Made by a program: the position numbers and the translations under genes
Notes under the pieces: model-generated
What the model saw: the letters and a program-made list of their open reading frames with translations, nothing else
The model's database searches: none
Told to the model about the DNA's origin: nothing
Assembly: GCF_029227915.1 (NCBI RefSeq)
Contig: NC_079884.1
Coordinates: 30,444,001 to 30,508,000, forward strand
Direction: 5' to 3'
Source: Hydractinia symbiolongicarpus
Lineage: Eukaryota > Cnidaria > Hydrozoa > Anthoathecata > Hydractiniidae
DNA length: 64,000 bases
Shown: positions 1 through 12,370 of the stretch, one piece after another
How the letters are laid out: every line of letters begins with the position of its first letter
Position numbering within the stretch: position 1 is the stretch's first letter

Positions 1-359
1 TGGTGAAAAAATAATTTAAAAAATCGTTCGGGAAATCAGTTTACTCCCTGGGTACTTTCTTTGTATACATTTGACTATACGGGCCGAGTCCGGGATTTAC
101 GGGAAATCTCGGGTTTTCGTTTGCGAGCGATTAAACTTCTTTTATTTAGCGTCCCATCAAAAATAAAAACATTTTTTAAAACTACAAGTCTCATGCGTTT
201 TAGTGGTGAAAAAATAATTTAAAAAATCGTTCGGGAAATGAGTTTACTCCCTGGGTACTTTTTTTGTATACTTTTGACTATACGGGCCGAGTCCGGGATT
301 TAAGGGAAATCGCGGGTTTTCGATTGCCAGCGATTAAACTTCTTTTATTCAGCGTCCCT

Positions 360-381
360 TCAAAAATGAAAACATTTTTGA
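360..381. repeat. Short dyad in the satellite monomer (example)
   Basis: A perfect 9-bp inverted repeat: TCAAAAATG and CATTTTTGA around a 4-base AAAA loop. The same position in most monomers carries this or a version with one mismatch (CAGAAATG, TTAAAAATG, CAAAAGTG). It can form a small hairpin in RNA or single-stranded DNA. Confidence 0.75.
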
Positions 382-1014
382 AAACTACAAACCTCATGCG
401 TTTTAGTGGTGAAAAATAAATTTAAAAAATCGTTCGAGAAATGAGTTTACTCCCTGGGTACTTTTTTTGTATACTTTTGACTATACGGGCCAAGCCCGGG
501 ATTTACGGGAAATCGCGGGTTTTCGTTTGCCGGCGATTAAACCTCTTTCATTAGGCGTCTCATCAAAAATGAAAACATTTTTGAAAACTACAAATCTCAT
601 GCGTTTTAGTGGTGAAAAAATAATTTAAAAAATCCTTCGGGAAATGAGTTACTCCCTGGGTACTTTCTTTGTATACATTCGACTATACGGGCCCAGCCCG
701 GGATTTACGGGAAATCGCGGGTTTTCGTTTGCCGGCGATTAAACCACTTTCATTAGCGTCTCATCAAATATGAAAATACTTTTGAAAACTACAAGTCTCA
801 TGCGTTTTAGTGGTGAAAAAATAATTTAAAAAATCGTTCGGAAAATGGGTTTACTCCCTGGGTACTTTCCTTGTATACTTTTGACTGTACGCACCGAGTC
901 CGGGATTTACGGGAAATCGCAGGTTTTTGTTTGCCAGCGATTAAACTTCTTTTATTCAGCGTCCCATCAAAAATTAAAACAATTTTGAAAACTACAAGTC
1001 TTATGCGTTTTAGT

Positions 1015-3045
1015 GGTGAAAATATAATTTAAAAAATCGTTCTGGAAATGAGTTTACTCACAGGGTACTCTCTTTGTATACATTCGACTATACGGGACAA
1101 GCCCGGGATTTACGGGAAATCGCGGTTTTCGTTTGCCGGCGATTAAACCTCTTTCATTATGCGTCTCATTAAAAGTGAAAACATTTTTGAAAACTACAAG
1201 TCTCATGCGTTTTAGTGGTGAAAAAATAATTTAAAAAATCGTTCGGGAAATCAGTTTACTCCCTGGGTACTTTCTTTGTATACATTTGACTATACGGGCC
1301 GAGTCCAGGATTTACGGGAAATCGCGGGTTTTCGTTTGCGAGCGATTAAACTTCTTTTATTTAGCGTCCCATCAAAAATAAAAACATTTTTGAAAACTAC
1401 AAGTCTCATGCGTTTTAGTGGTAAAAAAATAATTTAAAAAATCGTTCTGGAAATGAGTTTACTCACAGGGTACTTTCTTTGTATACATTCGACTATACGG
1501 GCCAAGCCCGGGATTTACGGGAAATCGCGTGTTTTCGTTTGCCGGCGATTAAACCTCTTTCATTAAGCGTCTCATCAAAAATGAAAACATTTTTGAAAAC
1601 TACAAGTCTCATGCGTTTTAGTGGTGAATAAATAATTTAAAAAATCGTTCGGGAAATGAGTTTACTCCCTGGGTACTTTCTTTGTATACTTTTGACTATA
1701 CGCACCGAGTCCGGGATTTACGGGAAATCGCGGGTTTTCGTTTGCCAGCGATTAAACTTCTTTTATTCAGCGTCCCATCAAAAATGAAAACATTTTTAAA
1801 AACTACAAGTCTCATGCGTTTTAGTGGTGAAAAAATAATTTAAAAAATCGTTCGGGAAATGAGTTTACTCCCTGGGTCTTTTCTTTGTATACTTTTGACT
1901 ATACGGGCCGAGTCCGGGATTTACGGGAAATCGCGGGTTTTCGTTTGCGGGCGAATAAACTTCTTTCATTCAGCGTCTCATCAAAGATGAAAACATTTTT
2001 GAAAACTACAAGTCTTATGCGTTTTAGTGGTGAAAAAATAATTTAAAAAATCGTTCTGGAAATGAGTTTACTCACAAGGTACTCTCTTTGTATACATTCG
2101 ACTATACGGGACAAGCCCGAGATTTACGGGAAATCGCGGGTTTTCGTTTACCGGCGATTAAACCTCTTTCATTATGCGTCACATTAAAAGTGAAAACATT
2201 TTTGAAAACTACAAGTCTCATGCGTTTTAGTGGTGAAAAAATAATTTAAAAAATCGTTCGGGAAATCAGTTTACTCCCTGGGTACTTTCTTTGTATACAT
2301 TTGACTATACGGGCCGAGTCCGGGATTTACGGGAAATCGCGGGTTTTCGTTTGCGAGCGATTAAACTTCTTTTATTTAGCGTCCCATCAAAAATAAAAAC
2401 ATTTTTGAAAACTACAAGTCTCATGCGTTTTAGTGGTAAAAAAATAATTTAAAAAATCGTTCTGGAAATGAGTTTACTCAAAGGGTACTTTCTTTGTATA
2501 CATTCGACTATACGGGCCAAGCCCGGGATTTACGGAAAATCGCGTGTTTTCGTTTGCCGGCGATTAAACCTCTTTCATTAAGCGTCTCATCAAAAATGAA
2601 AACATTTTTGAAAACTACAAGTCTCATGCGTTTTAGTGGTGAAAAAATAATTTAAAAAATCGTTCGGGAAATGAGTTTACTCCCTGGGTACTTTCTTTGT
2701 ATACCTTTGACTATACGCACCGAGTCCGGGATTTACGGGAAATCGCGGGTTTTCGTTTGCCAGCGATTAAACTTCTTTTATTCAGCGTCCCATCAAAAAT
2801 GAAAACATTTTTAAAAACTACAAGTCTGATGCGTTTTAGTGGTGAAAAAATAATTTAAAAAATCGTTCGGGAAATGAGTTTACTCCCTGGGTACTTTCTT
2901 TGTATACTTTTGACTATACGGGCCGAGTCCGGGATTTACGGGAAATCGCGGTTTTCGTTTGCGAGCGATTAAACTTCTTTTATTTAGCGTCCCATCAAAA
3001 ATAAAAACATTTTTGAAAACTACAAGTCTCATGCGTTTTAGTGGT
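1015..3045 (+). repeat. Higher-order repeat, 5 monomers (about 1015 bp), two copies
   Basis: Diagnostic variants recur 1014-1015 bp apart. TCTGGAAATG occurs at 1041 and 2055, the rare AAATCAGTTT at 1248 and 2263, and CGCACCGAGT at 1701 and 2716. The last monomer of the second copy differs more, so the right edge is approximate. This shows that a block of five neighbouring monomers was duplicated as a unit. Confidence 0.85.
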
Positions 3046-4479
3046 GAAAAAATAATTTAAAAAATCGTTCGGGAAATGAGTTTACTCCCTGGGTACTTTT
3101 TTGTATACTTTTGACTATACGGGCCGAGTCCGGAATTTAAGGGAAATCGCGGGTTTTCGATTGCCAGCGATTAAACTTATTTTATTCAGCGTCCCATCAA
3201 AAATGAAAACATTTTTGAAAACTACAAACCTCATGCGTTTTAGTGGTGAAAAAATAATTTAAAAAATCGTTCGAGAAATGAGTTTACTCCCTGGGTACTT
3301 TTTTTTGTATACTTTTGACTATACGGGCCAAGCCCGGGATTTACGGGAAATCGCGGGTTTTCGTTTTCCGGCGATTAAACCTCTTTCATTAGGCGTCTCA
3401 TGAAAAATGAAAACATTTTTGAAAACTACAAAGCTCATGCGTTTTAGTGGTGAAAAAATAATTTAAAAAATCGTTCGGTAAATGAGTTTACTTCCTAGTT
3501 ACTTTCTTTGTATACATTCGACTATACGGGCCAAGCCCGGGATTTACGGGAAATCGCGGGTTTTCGTTTGCCGGCGATTAAACCACTTTCATTAAGCGTC
3601 TCATCAAAAATGAAAACATTTCTGAAAACTACAAGTCTCATGCGTTTTAGTGGTGAAAAAATAATTTAAAAAATCCTTCGGGAAATGTGTTTACTCCCTG
3701 GGTACTTTCTTTGTATATTTTTGACTATACGGGCCAAGCCCGGGATTTACGGGAAATCGCGGGTTTTCGTTTGCCGGCGATTAAAATTCTTTTATTCAGC
3801 GTCCCATCAAAAATGAAAACAATTTTGAAAACTACAAGTATTATGCGTTTTAGTGGTGAAAAAATAATTTAAAAAATCGTTCTGGAAATGAGTTTACTCA
3901 ACGAGTACTTTCTTTGTATACATTCGACTATTCGGGCCAAGCCCGGGATTTACGGGAAATCGCGGGTTTCCGTTTGCCGGCGATTAAACATCTTTCATTA
4001 AGCGTCTCATCAAAAATGAAAACATTTTTGAAACCTACAAGTCTCATGCGTTTTAGTGGTGAAATAATAATTTAAAAAATCCTTCGGGAAATGAGTTACT
4101 CCCTGGGTACTTTCTTTGTATACATTCGACTATACGGGCCCAGCCCGGTATTTACGGGAAATCGCGGGTTTTCGTTTGCCGGCGATTAAACCACTTTCAT
4201 CAGCGTCCCATCAAAAATGAAAACATTTTTGAAAACTACAAACCTCATGCGTTTTAGTGGTGAAAAAATAATTTAAAAAATCGTTTGAGAAATGAGTTTA
4301 CTCCCTGGGTACTTTTTTTGTATACTTTTGACTATACGGGCCAAGCCCGGGATTTACGGGAAATCGCGGGTTTTCGTTTGCCTGCGATTAAACCTCTTTC
4401 ATTAGGCTTCTCATCAAAAATGAAAACATTTTTGAAAACTACAAATCTCATGCGTTTTAGTGGTGAAAAAATAATTTAA

Positions 4480-5500
4480 AAAATCGTTCGGTAAATGAGT
4501 TTACTTCCTAGGTACTTTCTTTGTATACATTCGACTATACGGGCCAAGCCCGGGATTTACGGGAAATCGCCGGTTTTCGTTTGCCGGCGATTAAACCACT
4601 TTCATTAAGCGTCTCATCAAAAATGAAAACATTTCTGAAAACTACAAGTCTCATGCGTTTTAGTGGTGAAAAAATTATTTAAAAAATCGTTCGGGAAACG
4701 AGTTTACTCCCTGGGTACTTTCTTTGTATACTTTTGACTATACGGGCCGAATCCGGGATTTAAAGGAAATCGCGGGTTTTCGTTTGCCAGCGATTAAACT
4801 TCTTTCATTAGGCGTCTCATCAAAAATGAAAACATTTTTGAAAACTACAAATCTCATGCGTTTTAGTGGTGAAAAAATAATTTAAAAAATCGTTCGGTAA
4901 ATAAGTTTACTTCCTAGGTACTTTGTTTGTATACATTCGACTATACGGGCCAAGACCGGGATTTACGGGAAATTGCGGGTTTTCGTTTGCCGGCGATTAA
5001 ACCACTTTCATTAAGCGTCTCATCAAAAATGAAAACATTTCTGAAAACTACAAGTCTCATGCGTTTTAGTGGTGAAAAAATTATTTAAAAAATCGTTCGG
5101 GAAACGAGTTTACTCCCTGGGTACTTTCTTTGTATACTTTTGACTATACGGGCCGAATCCGGGATTTAAAGGAAATCGCGGGTTTTCGTTTGCCAGCGAT
5201 TAAACTTCTTTCATTAGGCGTCTCATCAAAAATGAAAACATTTTTGAAAACTACAAATCTCATGCGTTTTAGTGGTGAAAAAATAATTTAAAAAATCGTT
5301 CGGTAAATAAGTTTACTTCCTAGGTACTTTGTTTGTATACATTCGACTATACGGGCCAAGACCGGGATTTACGGGAAATTGCGGGTTTTCGTTTGCCGGC
5401 GATTAAACCACTTTCATTAAGCGTCTCATCAAAAATGAAAACATTTCTGAAAACTACAAGTCTCATGCCTTTTAGTGGTGAAAAAATTATTTAAAAAATC
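4480..5500 (+). repeat. Higher-order repeat, 2 monomers (406 bp), about 2.5 copies
   Basis: The TTATTT variant of the A/T tail sits at 4675 and 5081, exactly 406 bp apart. The linked variants GGGAAACGAG, GGCCGAATCC and the ATTTAAAGG change repeat with it. A companion monomer with CTTCCTAGGTAC occurs at about 4505, 4911 and 5317. The 4890 and 5296 copies are nearly identical, sharing TTTGTTTG and CCAAGACCGGG, which points to a recent local duplication right beside the inversion point. Confidence 0.85.
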
Positions 5501-5640
5501 GTTTGGGAAATGAGTTTACTCCCTGGGTACTTTCTTTGTATACTTTTGATTTCCCGTAAATCCCGGACTCGGCCGGTATAGTCGAATGTATACAAAGAAA
5601 GTACCCAGGGAGTTAACTCATTTCCCAAACGATTTTTTAA
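5491..5640. other. Orientation-switch junction with near-perfect palindrome
   Basis: Forward monomers end inside the GTATACTTTTGA segment, and reverse-complement monomers start at GATTTCCCGTAAATCC. The join is at 5548-5549 with a 2-bp overlap (GA). Arms 5491-5543 and 5588-5640 are reverse complements over 53 bp with one mismatch, flanking a 44-bp loop (5544-5587). Both arms carry the uncommon CGTTTGGG variant instead of CGTTCGGG. Farther out the two arms remain homologous but differ at many positions. That argues for a real inversion in the array and against a duplicated fold-back read, although an assembly join cannot be fully excluded. Confidence 0.85.
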
Positions 5641-6699
5641 ATTGTTTTGTCACCACTAAAGCCCATGAGACTTGTAGTTTTCAGAAATGTTTTCATTTTT
5701 GATGAGACGTTTAATGAACGTGGTTTAATCGCCGGCAAACGAAAACCCGCGATTTCCCGTAAATCCCGGGCTTGGCCCGTATAGTCGAATGTATACAAAG
5801 AAAATACCCAGGGAGTAAACTCATTTCGCGAACGATTTTTTAAATTATTTTTTCACCACTAAATCGCATGAGACTTGTAGTTTTCAAAAATGATTTCAGT
5901 TTTGATGAGATGCGAAATGAAAGGGGTTTAATCGCCGGCAAACAAAAACCCGCGATTTCCCGTAAATCCCGGGCTTGGCCCGTATAGTCGAATGTATACA
6001 AAGAAAGTACCCAGGGAGTTAACTCATTTCCCAAACGATTTTTTAAATTGTTTTGTCACCACTAAAACGCATAAGACTTGCAGTTTTCAAAAATGTTTTC
6101 ATTTTTGATGAGACGCTTAATGAAAGGGGTTTAATCGCCGGCAAACGAAAACCCGCGATTTCCCGTAAATCCCGGGCTTGGCCCGTATAGTCGAATGTAT
6201 ACAAAGAAGGTACCCAGGGAGTAAACTCATTTCCCAAACGAATTTTTAAATTATTTTGTCACCACTAAAACGCATGAGACTTGTAGTTTACAAAAGTATT
6301 TTCATTTTTGATGAGACGCTGAATAAAAGAGGTTTAATCGCCGGCACACGAAAACCCGCGATTTCCCGTAAATCCCGGACTCGGCCCGTATAGTCAAGAG
6401 TATACAAAGAAAGTACCCAGGAAGTAAACTCATTTCCCGAACGATTTTTAAAATTATTTTTTCACCACTAAAACGTATGAGACTTGTAGTTTTCAGAAAT
6501 GTTTTCATTTTTGATGAGACGCTGAATAAAAGAAGTTTAATCGACGGCAAACGAAAACCCGCCATTTCCCGTAAACCCCAGACTCGGCCCGTATAGTCAA
6601 AAGTATACAAAGAAAGTACCCAGGGAGTAAACTCATTTCCCGAAGGATTTTTTGAATTATTATTTCACCAGTAAAACGCATGAGACTTGTAGTTTACAA

Positions 6700-9140
6700 A
6701 AGTATTTTCATTTTTGATGAGACGCTGTATAAAAGAGGTTTAATCGCCGGCACACGAAAACCCGCGATTTCCCGTAAATCCCCGACTCGGCCCGTATAGT
6801 CAAGAGTATACAAAGAAAGTACCCAGGAAGTAAACTCATTTCCCGAACGATTTTTAAAATTATTTTTTCACCACTAAAACGGATAAGACTTGCAGTTTTC
6901 AAAAATGTTTATATTTTTGATGAGACGCTTAATGAATGTGGTTTAATCGCCGGCAAACGAAAACCCGCGATTTCCCGTAAATCCCGGGCTTGGCCCTTAT
7001 AGTCGAATGTATACAAAGAAAGTACCCAGGGAGTTAACTCATTTCCCAAACGATTTTTTAAATTATTTTGTCACCACTAAAACGCATAAGACTTGCAGTT
7101 TTCAAAAGTGTTTTCATTTTTGATGAGACGCTTAATGAAAGTGGTTTAATCGCCGGCAAACAAAAACCCGCGATTTCCCGTAATTCCCGGGCTTGGCCAG
7201 TATAGTCGAATGTATACAAAGAAAGTACCCAGGGAGTAAACTCATTTCCCAAACGAATTTTTAAATTATTTTGTCACCACTAAAACGCATGAGACTTGTA
7301 GTTTACAAAAGTATTTTCATTTTTGATGAGACGCTGAATAAAAGAGGTTTAATCGCCGGCACACGAAAACCCGCGATTTCTCGTAAATCCCGGACTCGGC
7401 CCGTATAGTCAAGAGTATACAAAGAAAGTACCCAGGAAGTAAACTCATTTCCCGAACGATTTTTAAAATTATTTTTTCACCACTAAAAGGTATGAGACTT
7501 GTAGTTTTCAGAAATGTTTTCATTTTTGATGAGACACTTAATGAATGTGGTTTAATTGCCGGCAAACGAAAACCCGCGATTTTCCGTAAATCCCGGGCTT
7601 GGCCCGTATAGTCGAATGTATACAAAGAAAGTACCCTGTGAGTAAACTCATTTCCAAAACGATTTTTTAAATTATCTTTTCACCACTAAAACGCATGAGA
7701 CATGTAGTTTTTAAAAATGTTTTCATTTTTGATGAGACGCTGAATAAAAGAAGTTTAATCGACGGCAAACTAAAACCCGCCATTTCCCGTAAACCCCGGA
7801 CTCGGCCCGTATAGTCAAAAGTATACAAAGAAAGTACCCAGGGAGTAAACTCATTTCCCGAACGATTTTTTGAATTATTATTTCACCAGTAAAACGCATG
7901 AGACTTGTAGTTTACAAAAGTATTTTCATTTTTGATGAGACGCTGAATAAAAGAGGTTTAATCGCCGGCACACGAAAACCCGCGATTTCCCGTAAATCCC
8001 CAACTCGGCCCGTATAGTCAAGAGTATACAAAGAAAGTACCCAGGAAGTAAACTCATTTCCCGAACGATTTTTAAAATTATTTTTTCACCACTAAAACGC
8101 ATAAGACTTGCAGTTTTCAAAAATGTTTTCATTTTTGATGAGACGCTTAATGAATGTGGTTTAATCGCCGGCAAACGAAAACCCGCGATTTCCCGTAAAT
8201 CCCGGGCTTGGCCCTTATAGTCGAATGTATACAAAGAAAGTACCCAGGGAGTTAACTCATTTCCCAAACGATTTTTTAAATTATTTTGTCACCACTAAAA
8301 CGCATAAGACTTGCAGTTTTCAAAAATGTTTTCATTTTTGATGAGACGCTTAATGAAAGGGGTTTAATCGCCGGCAAACAAAAACCCGCGATTTCCCGTA
8401 AATCCCGGGCTTGGCCCGTATAGTCGAATGTATACAAAGAAAGTACCCAGGGAGTAAACTCATTTCCCAAACGAATTTTTAAATTATTTTGTCACCACTA
8501 AAACGCATGAGACTTGTAGTTTACAAAAGTTTTTTCATTTTTGATGAGACGCTGAATAAAAGAGGTTTAATCGCCGGCACACGAAAACCCGCGATTTCCC
8601 GTAAATCCTGGACTCGGCCCGTATAGTCAAGAGTATACAAAGAAAGTACCCAGGAAGTAAACTCATTTCCCGAACGATTTTTAAAATTATTTTTTCATCA
8701 CTAAAACGTATGAGACTTGTAGTTTTCAGAAATGTTTTCATTTTTGATGAGACGCTTGATGAATGTGGTTTAATCGCCGGCAAACGAAAATCCGCGATTT
8801 TCCGTAAATCCCGGGTTTGGCCCGTATAGTCGAATGTATACAAAGAAAGTACCTGTGAGTAAACTCATTTCCAAAACGATTTTTTAAATTATCTTTTCAC
8901 CACTAAAACGCATGAGACTTGTAGTTTTTAAAAATGTTTTCATTTTTGATGAGACGCTGAATAAAAGAAGTTTAATCGACGGCAAACGAAAACCCGCCAT
9001 TTCCCGTAAACCCCGGACTCGGCCCGTATAGTCAAAAGTATACAAAGGAAGTACCCAGGGAGTAAACTCATTTCCCGAACGATTTTTTGAATTATTATTT
9101 CACCAGTAAAACGCATGAGACTTGTAGTTTACAAAAGTAT
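6700..9140 (-). repeat. Higher-order repeat, 6 monomers (1218 bp), two copies
   Basis: The variant order repeats at exactly 1218 bp. Equivalent points are 6708/7926, 7058/8276 and 7317/8535, and part of the pattern already appears at 5840/7058. After about 9.1 kb the same monomer types continue with 608-, 812- and 1420-bp offsets, so the unit has been cut and rejoined by later exchanges. Confidence 0.8.
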
Positions 9141-12100
9141 TTTCATTTTTGATGAGACGCTGAATAAAAGAGGTTTAATCGCCGGCACACGAAAACCCGC
9201 GATTTCCCGTAAATCCCGGACTCGGCCCGTATAGTCAAGAGTATACAAAGAAAGTACCCAGGAAGTAAACTCATTTCCCGAACGATTTTTAAAATTATTT
9301 TTTTACCACTAAAACGTATGAGACTTGTAGTTTTCAGAAATGTTTTCATTTTTGATGAGACGCTTAATGAATGTGGTTTAATCGCCGGCAAACGAAAACC
9401 CGCGATTTTCCGTAAATCCCGGGCTTGGCCCGTATAGTCGAATGTATACAAAGAAAGTACCCTGTGAGTAAACTCATTTCCAAAACGATTTTTTAAATTA
9501 TCTTTTCACCACTAAAACGCATGAGACTTGTAGTTTTTAAAAATGTTTTCATTTTTTATGAGACGCTTAATGAAAGGGGTTTAATCGCCGGCAAACAAAA
9601 ACCCGCGATTTCCCGTAAATCCCGGGCTTGGCCCGTATAGTCGAATGTATACAAAGAAAGTACCCAGGGAGTTAACTCATTTCCCAAACGATTTTTTAAA
9701 TTATTTTGTAACCACTAAAACGCATAAGACTTGCAGTTTTCAAAAATGTTTTCATTTTTGATGAGACGCTTAATGAAAGGGGTTTAATCGCCGGCAAACG
9801 AAAACCCGCGATTTCCCGTAAATCCTGGGCTTGGCTCGTATAGTCGAATGTATACAAAGAAAGTACCCAGGGAGTAAACTCATTTCCCAAACGAATTTTT
9901 AAATTATTTTGTCACCACTAAAACGCATGAGACTTGTAGTTTACAAAAGTATTTTCATTTTTGATGAGACGCTGAATAAAAGAGGTTTAATCGCCGGCAC
10001 ACGAAAACCCGCGATTTCCCGTAAATCCCGGACTCGGCCCGTATAGTCAAGAGTATACAAAGAAAGTACCCAGGAAGTAAACTCATTTCCCGAACGATTT
10101 TTAAAATTATTTTTTCATCACTAAAACGTATGAGACTTGTAGTTTTCAGAAATGTTTTCATTTTTGATGAGACGCTTAATGAATGTGGTTTAATCGCCGG
10201 CAAACGAAAACCCGCTATTTTCCGTAAATCCCGGGCTTGGCCCGTATAGTCGAATGTATACAAAGAAAGTACCTGTGAGTAAACTCATTTCCAAAACGAT
10301 TTTTTAAATTATCTTTTCACCACTAAAACGCATGAGACTTGTAGTTTTTAAAAATGTTTTCATTTTTGATGAGACGCTGAATAAAAGAAGTTTAATCGAC
10401 GGCAAACGAAAACCCGCCATTTCCCGTAAACCCCGGACTCGGCCCGTATAGTCAAAAGTATACAAAGAAAGTACCCAGGGAGTAAACTCATTTCCCGAAC
10501 GAATTTTTGAATTATTATTTCACCAGTAAAACGCATGAGACTTGTAGTTTACAAAAGTATTTTCATTTTTGATGAGACGCTGAATAAAAGAGGTTTAATC
10601 GCCGGGACACGAAAACCCGCGATTTCCCGTAAATCCCGGACTCGGCCCGTATAGTCAAGAGTATACAAAGAAAGTACCCAGGAAGTAAACTCATTTCCCG
10701 AACGATTTTTTAAATTATTTTTTCATCACTAAAACGTATAAGACTTGTAGTTTTTAGAAATGTTTTCATTTTTGATGAGACGCTTAATGAATGTGGTTTA
10801 ATCGCCGGCAAACGAAAACCCGCGATTTTCCGTAAATCCCGGGCTTGGCCCGTATAGTCGAATGTATACAAAGAAAGTACCTGTGATTAAACTCATTTCC
10901 AAAACGATTTTTTAAATTATCTTTTCACCACTAAAACGCATGAGACTTGTAGTTTTTAAAAATGTTTTCATTTTTGATGAGACGCTGAATAAAAGAAGTT
11001 TAATCGACGACAAACGACAACCCGCCATTTCCCGTAAACCCCGGACTCGGCCCGTATAGCCAAAAGTATACAAAGAAAGTACCCAGGGAGTAAACTCATT
11101 TCCCGAACGATTTTTTGAATTATTATTTCACCAGTAAAACGCATGAGACTTGTAGTTTACAAAAGTATTTTCATTTTTGATGAGACGCTGAATAAAAGAG
11201 GTTTAATCGCCGGCACACGAAAACCCGCGATTTCCCGTAAATCCCGGACTCGGCCCGTATAGTCAAGAGTATACAAAGAAAGTACCCAGGAAGTAAACTC
11301 ATTTCCAAAACGATATTTTTTAATTATCTTTTCACCACTAAAACGCATGAGACTTGTAGTTTTTAAAAATGTTTTCATTTTTGATGAGACGCTGAATAAA
11401 AGAAGTTTAATCGACGGCAAACGAAAACCCGCCATTTCCCGTAAACCCCGGACTCGGCCCGTATAGTCAAAAGTATACAAAGAAAGTACCCAGGGAGTAA
11501 ACTCATTTCCCGAACGATTTTTTGAATTATTATTTCACCAGTAAAGCCGATGAGACTTGTAGTTTTTAAAAATGTTTTCATTTTTGATGAGACGCTGAAT
11601 AAAGGAAGTTTAATCGCCGGTAAACGAAAACCCGCGATTTCCCGCAAATCCCGGACTCAGCCCGTATAGTCAAAAGTATACAAAGAAAGTACCCAGGGAG
11701 TTATCTCATTTCCCGAACGATTTTTTAAATTATTTTTTCACAACTAAAACGTATGAGACTTGTAGTTTTCAGAAATGTTTTCATTTTTGATGAGACATTT
11801 AATGAAAGTGGTTTAATCGCCGGCAAACGAAAACCCGCGATTTCCTGTAAATCCCGGGCTTGGCTCGTATAGTCAAATGTATACAAAGAAAGTACCCAGG
11901 GAGTAAACTCATTTCCCGTACGATTTTTTAAATTATTTTTTCACCACTAAAACGCATGACACTTGTAGTTTTCAAAAATGTTTTCATTTTTGATGAGACG
12001 CTTAATGAAAGGGGTTTATTCGCCGGCAAACGAAAACCCGCGATTTCCCGTAAATCCCGGACTCGGCCCGTATAGTCAAGAGTATACAAAGAAAGTACCC

Positions 12101-12370
12101 AGGAAGTAAACTCATTTCCCGAACGATTTTTAAAATTATTTTTTCACCACTAAAACGTATGAGACTTGTAGTTTTTAGAAATGTTTTCATTTTTGATGAG
12201 ACGCTTAATGAATGTGGTTTAATCGCCGGCAAACCAAAACCAGCAATTTTCCGTAAATCCCAGGCTTGGCCCGTATAGTCGAATGTATACAAAGAAAGTA
12301 CCCTGTGAGTAAACTCATTTCCAAAACGATTTTTTAAATTATCTTTTCACCACTAAAACGCATGAGACTT

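Larger units (their letters stand above)
1..5548 (+). repeat. 203-bp satellite array, forward-oriented domain
   Basis: About 27 head-to-tail monomers of about 203 bp. Each reads, in order, a TTTACTCCCTGGGTAC block, GTATAC, a GC-rich core (CCGGGATTTACGGGAAATCG), TTGCCGGCGATTAAAC, a short dyad (TCAAAAATG, AAAA, CATTTTTGA), then TTTTAGTGGTGAAA and an A/T-rich tail. Two main variants alternate irregularly: one with CCGAGTCCGGG plus CAGCGTCCC, the other with CCAAGCCCGGG plus AGCGTCTC. Single-base changes and 1-bp indels separate monomers, but length stays close to 203 bp. The domain begins outside the window and ends at the orientation switch near 5548. I see no coding gene in it. Short open frames occur by chance, because 203 is not a multiple of three and the frame changes at every monomer. 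Confidence 0.97.

Noticed and set aside
5491-5640. Fold-back read artefact at the polarity switch
   Set aside because: Beyond the 53-bp arms, the two sides differ at many positions and then in class order, whereas a fold-back artefact would give near-identical arms. Not fully excluded without reads.
6170-6200. CENP-B box in the monomer
   Set aside because: The closest match, TTCG then ACTATA then CGGG, has six bases between the halves where the box needs seven, and lacks the required central A.
7317-7625. Recurring open frames of 64, 68, 96 or 102 codons across the satellite, many looking alike
   Set aside because: They are the same satellite monomer read in a chance-open frame, mostly starting at non-ATG codons. 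203 is not divisible by three, so the frame shifts at each monomer, and single changes open or close them. No sign of coding constraint.
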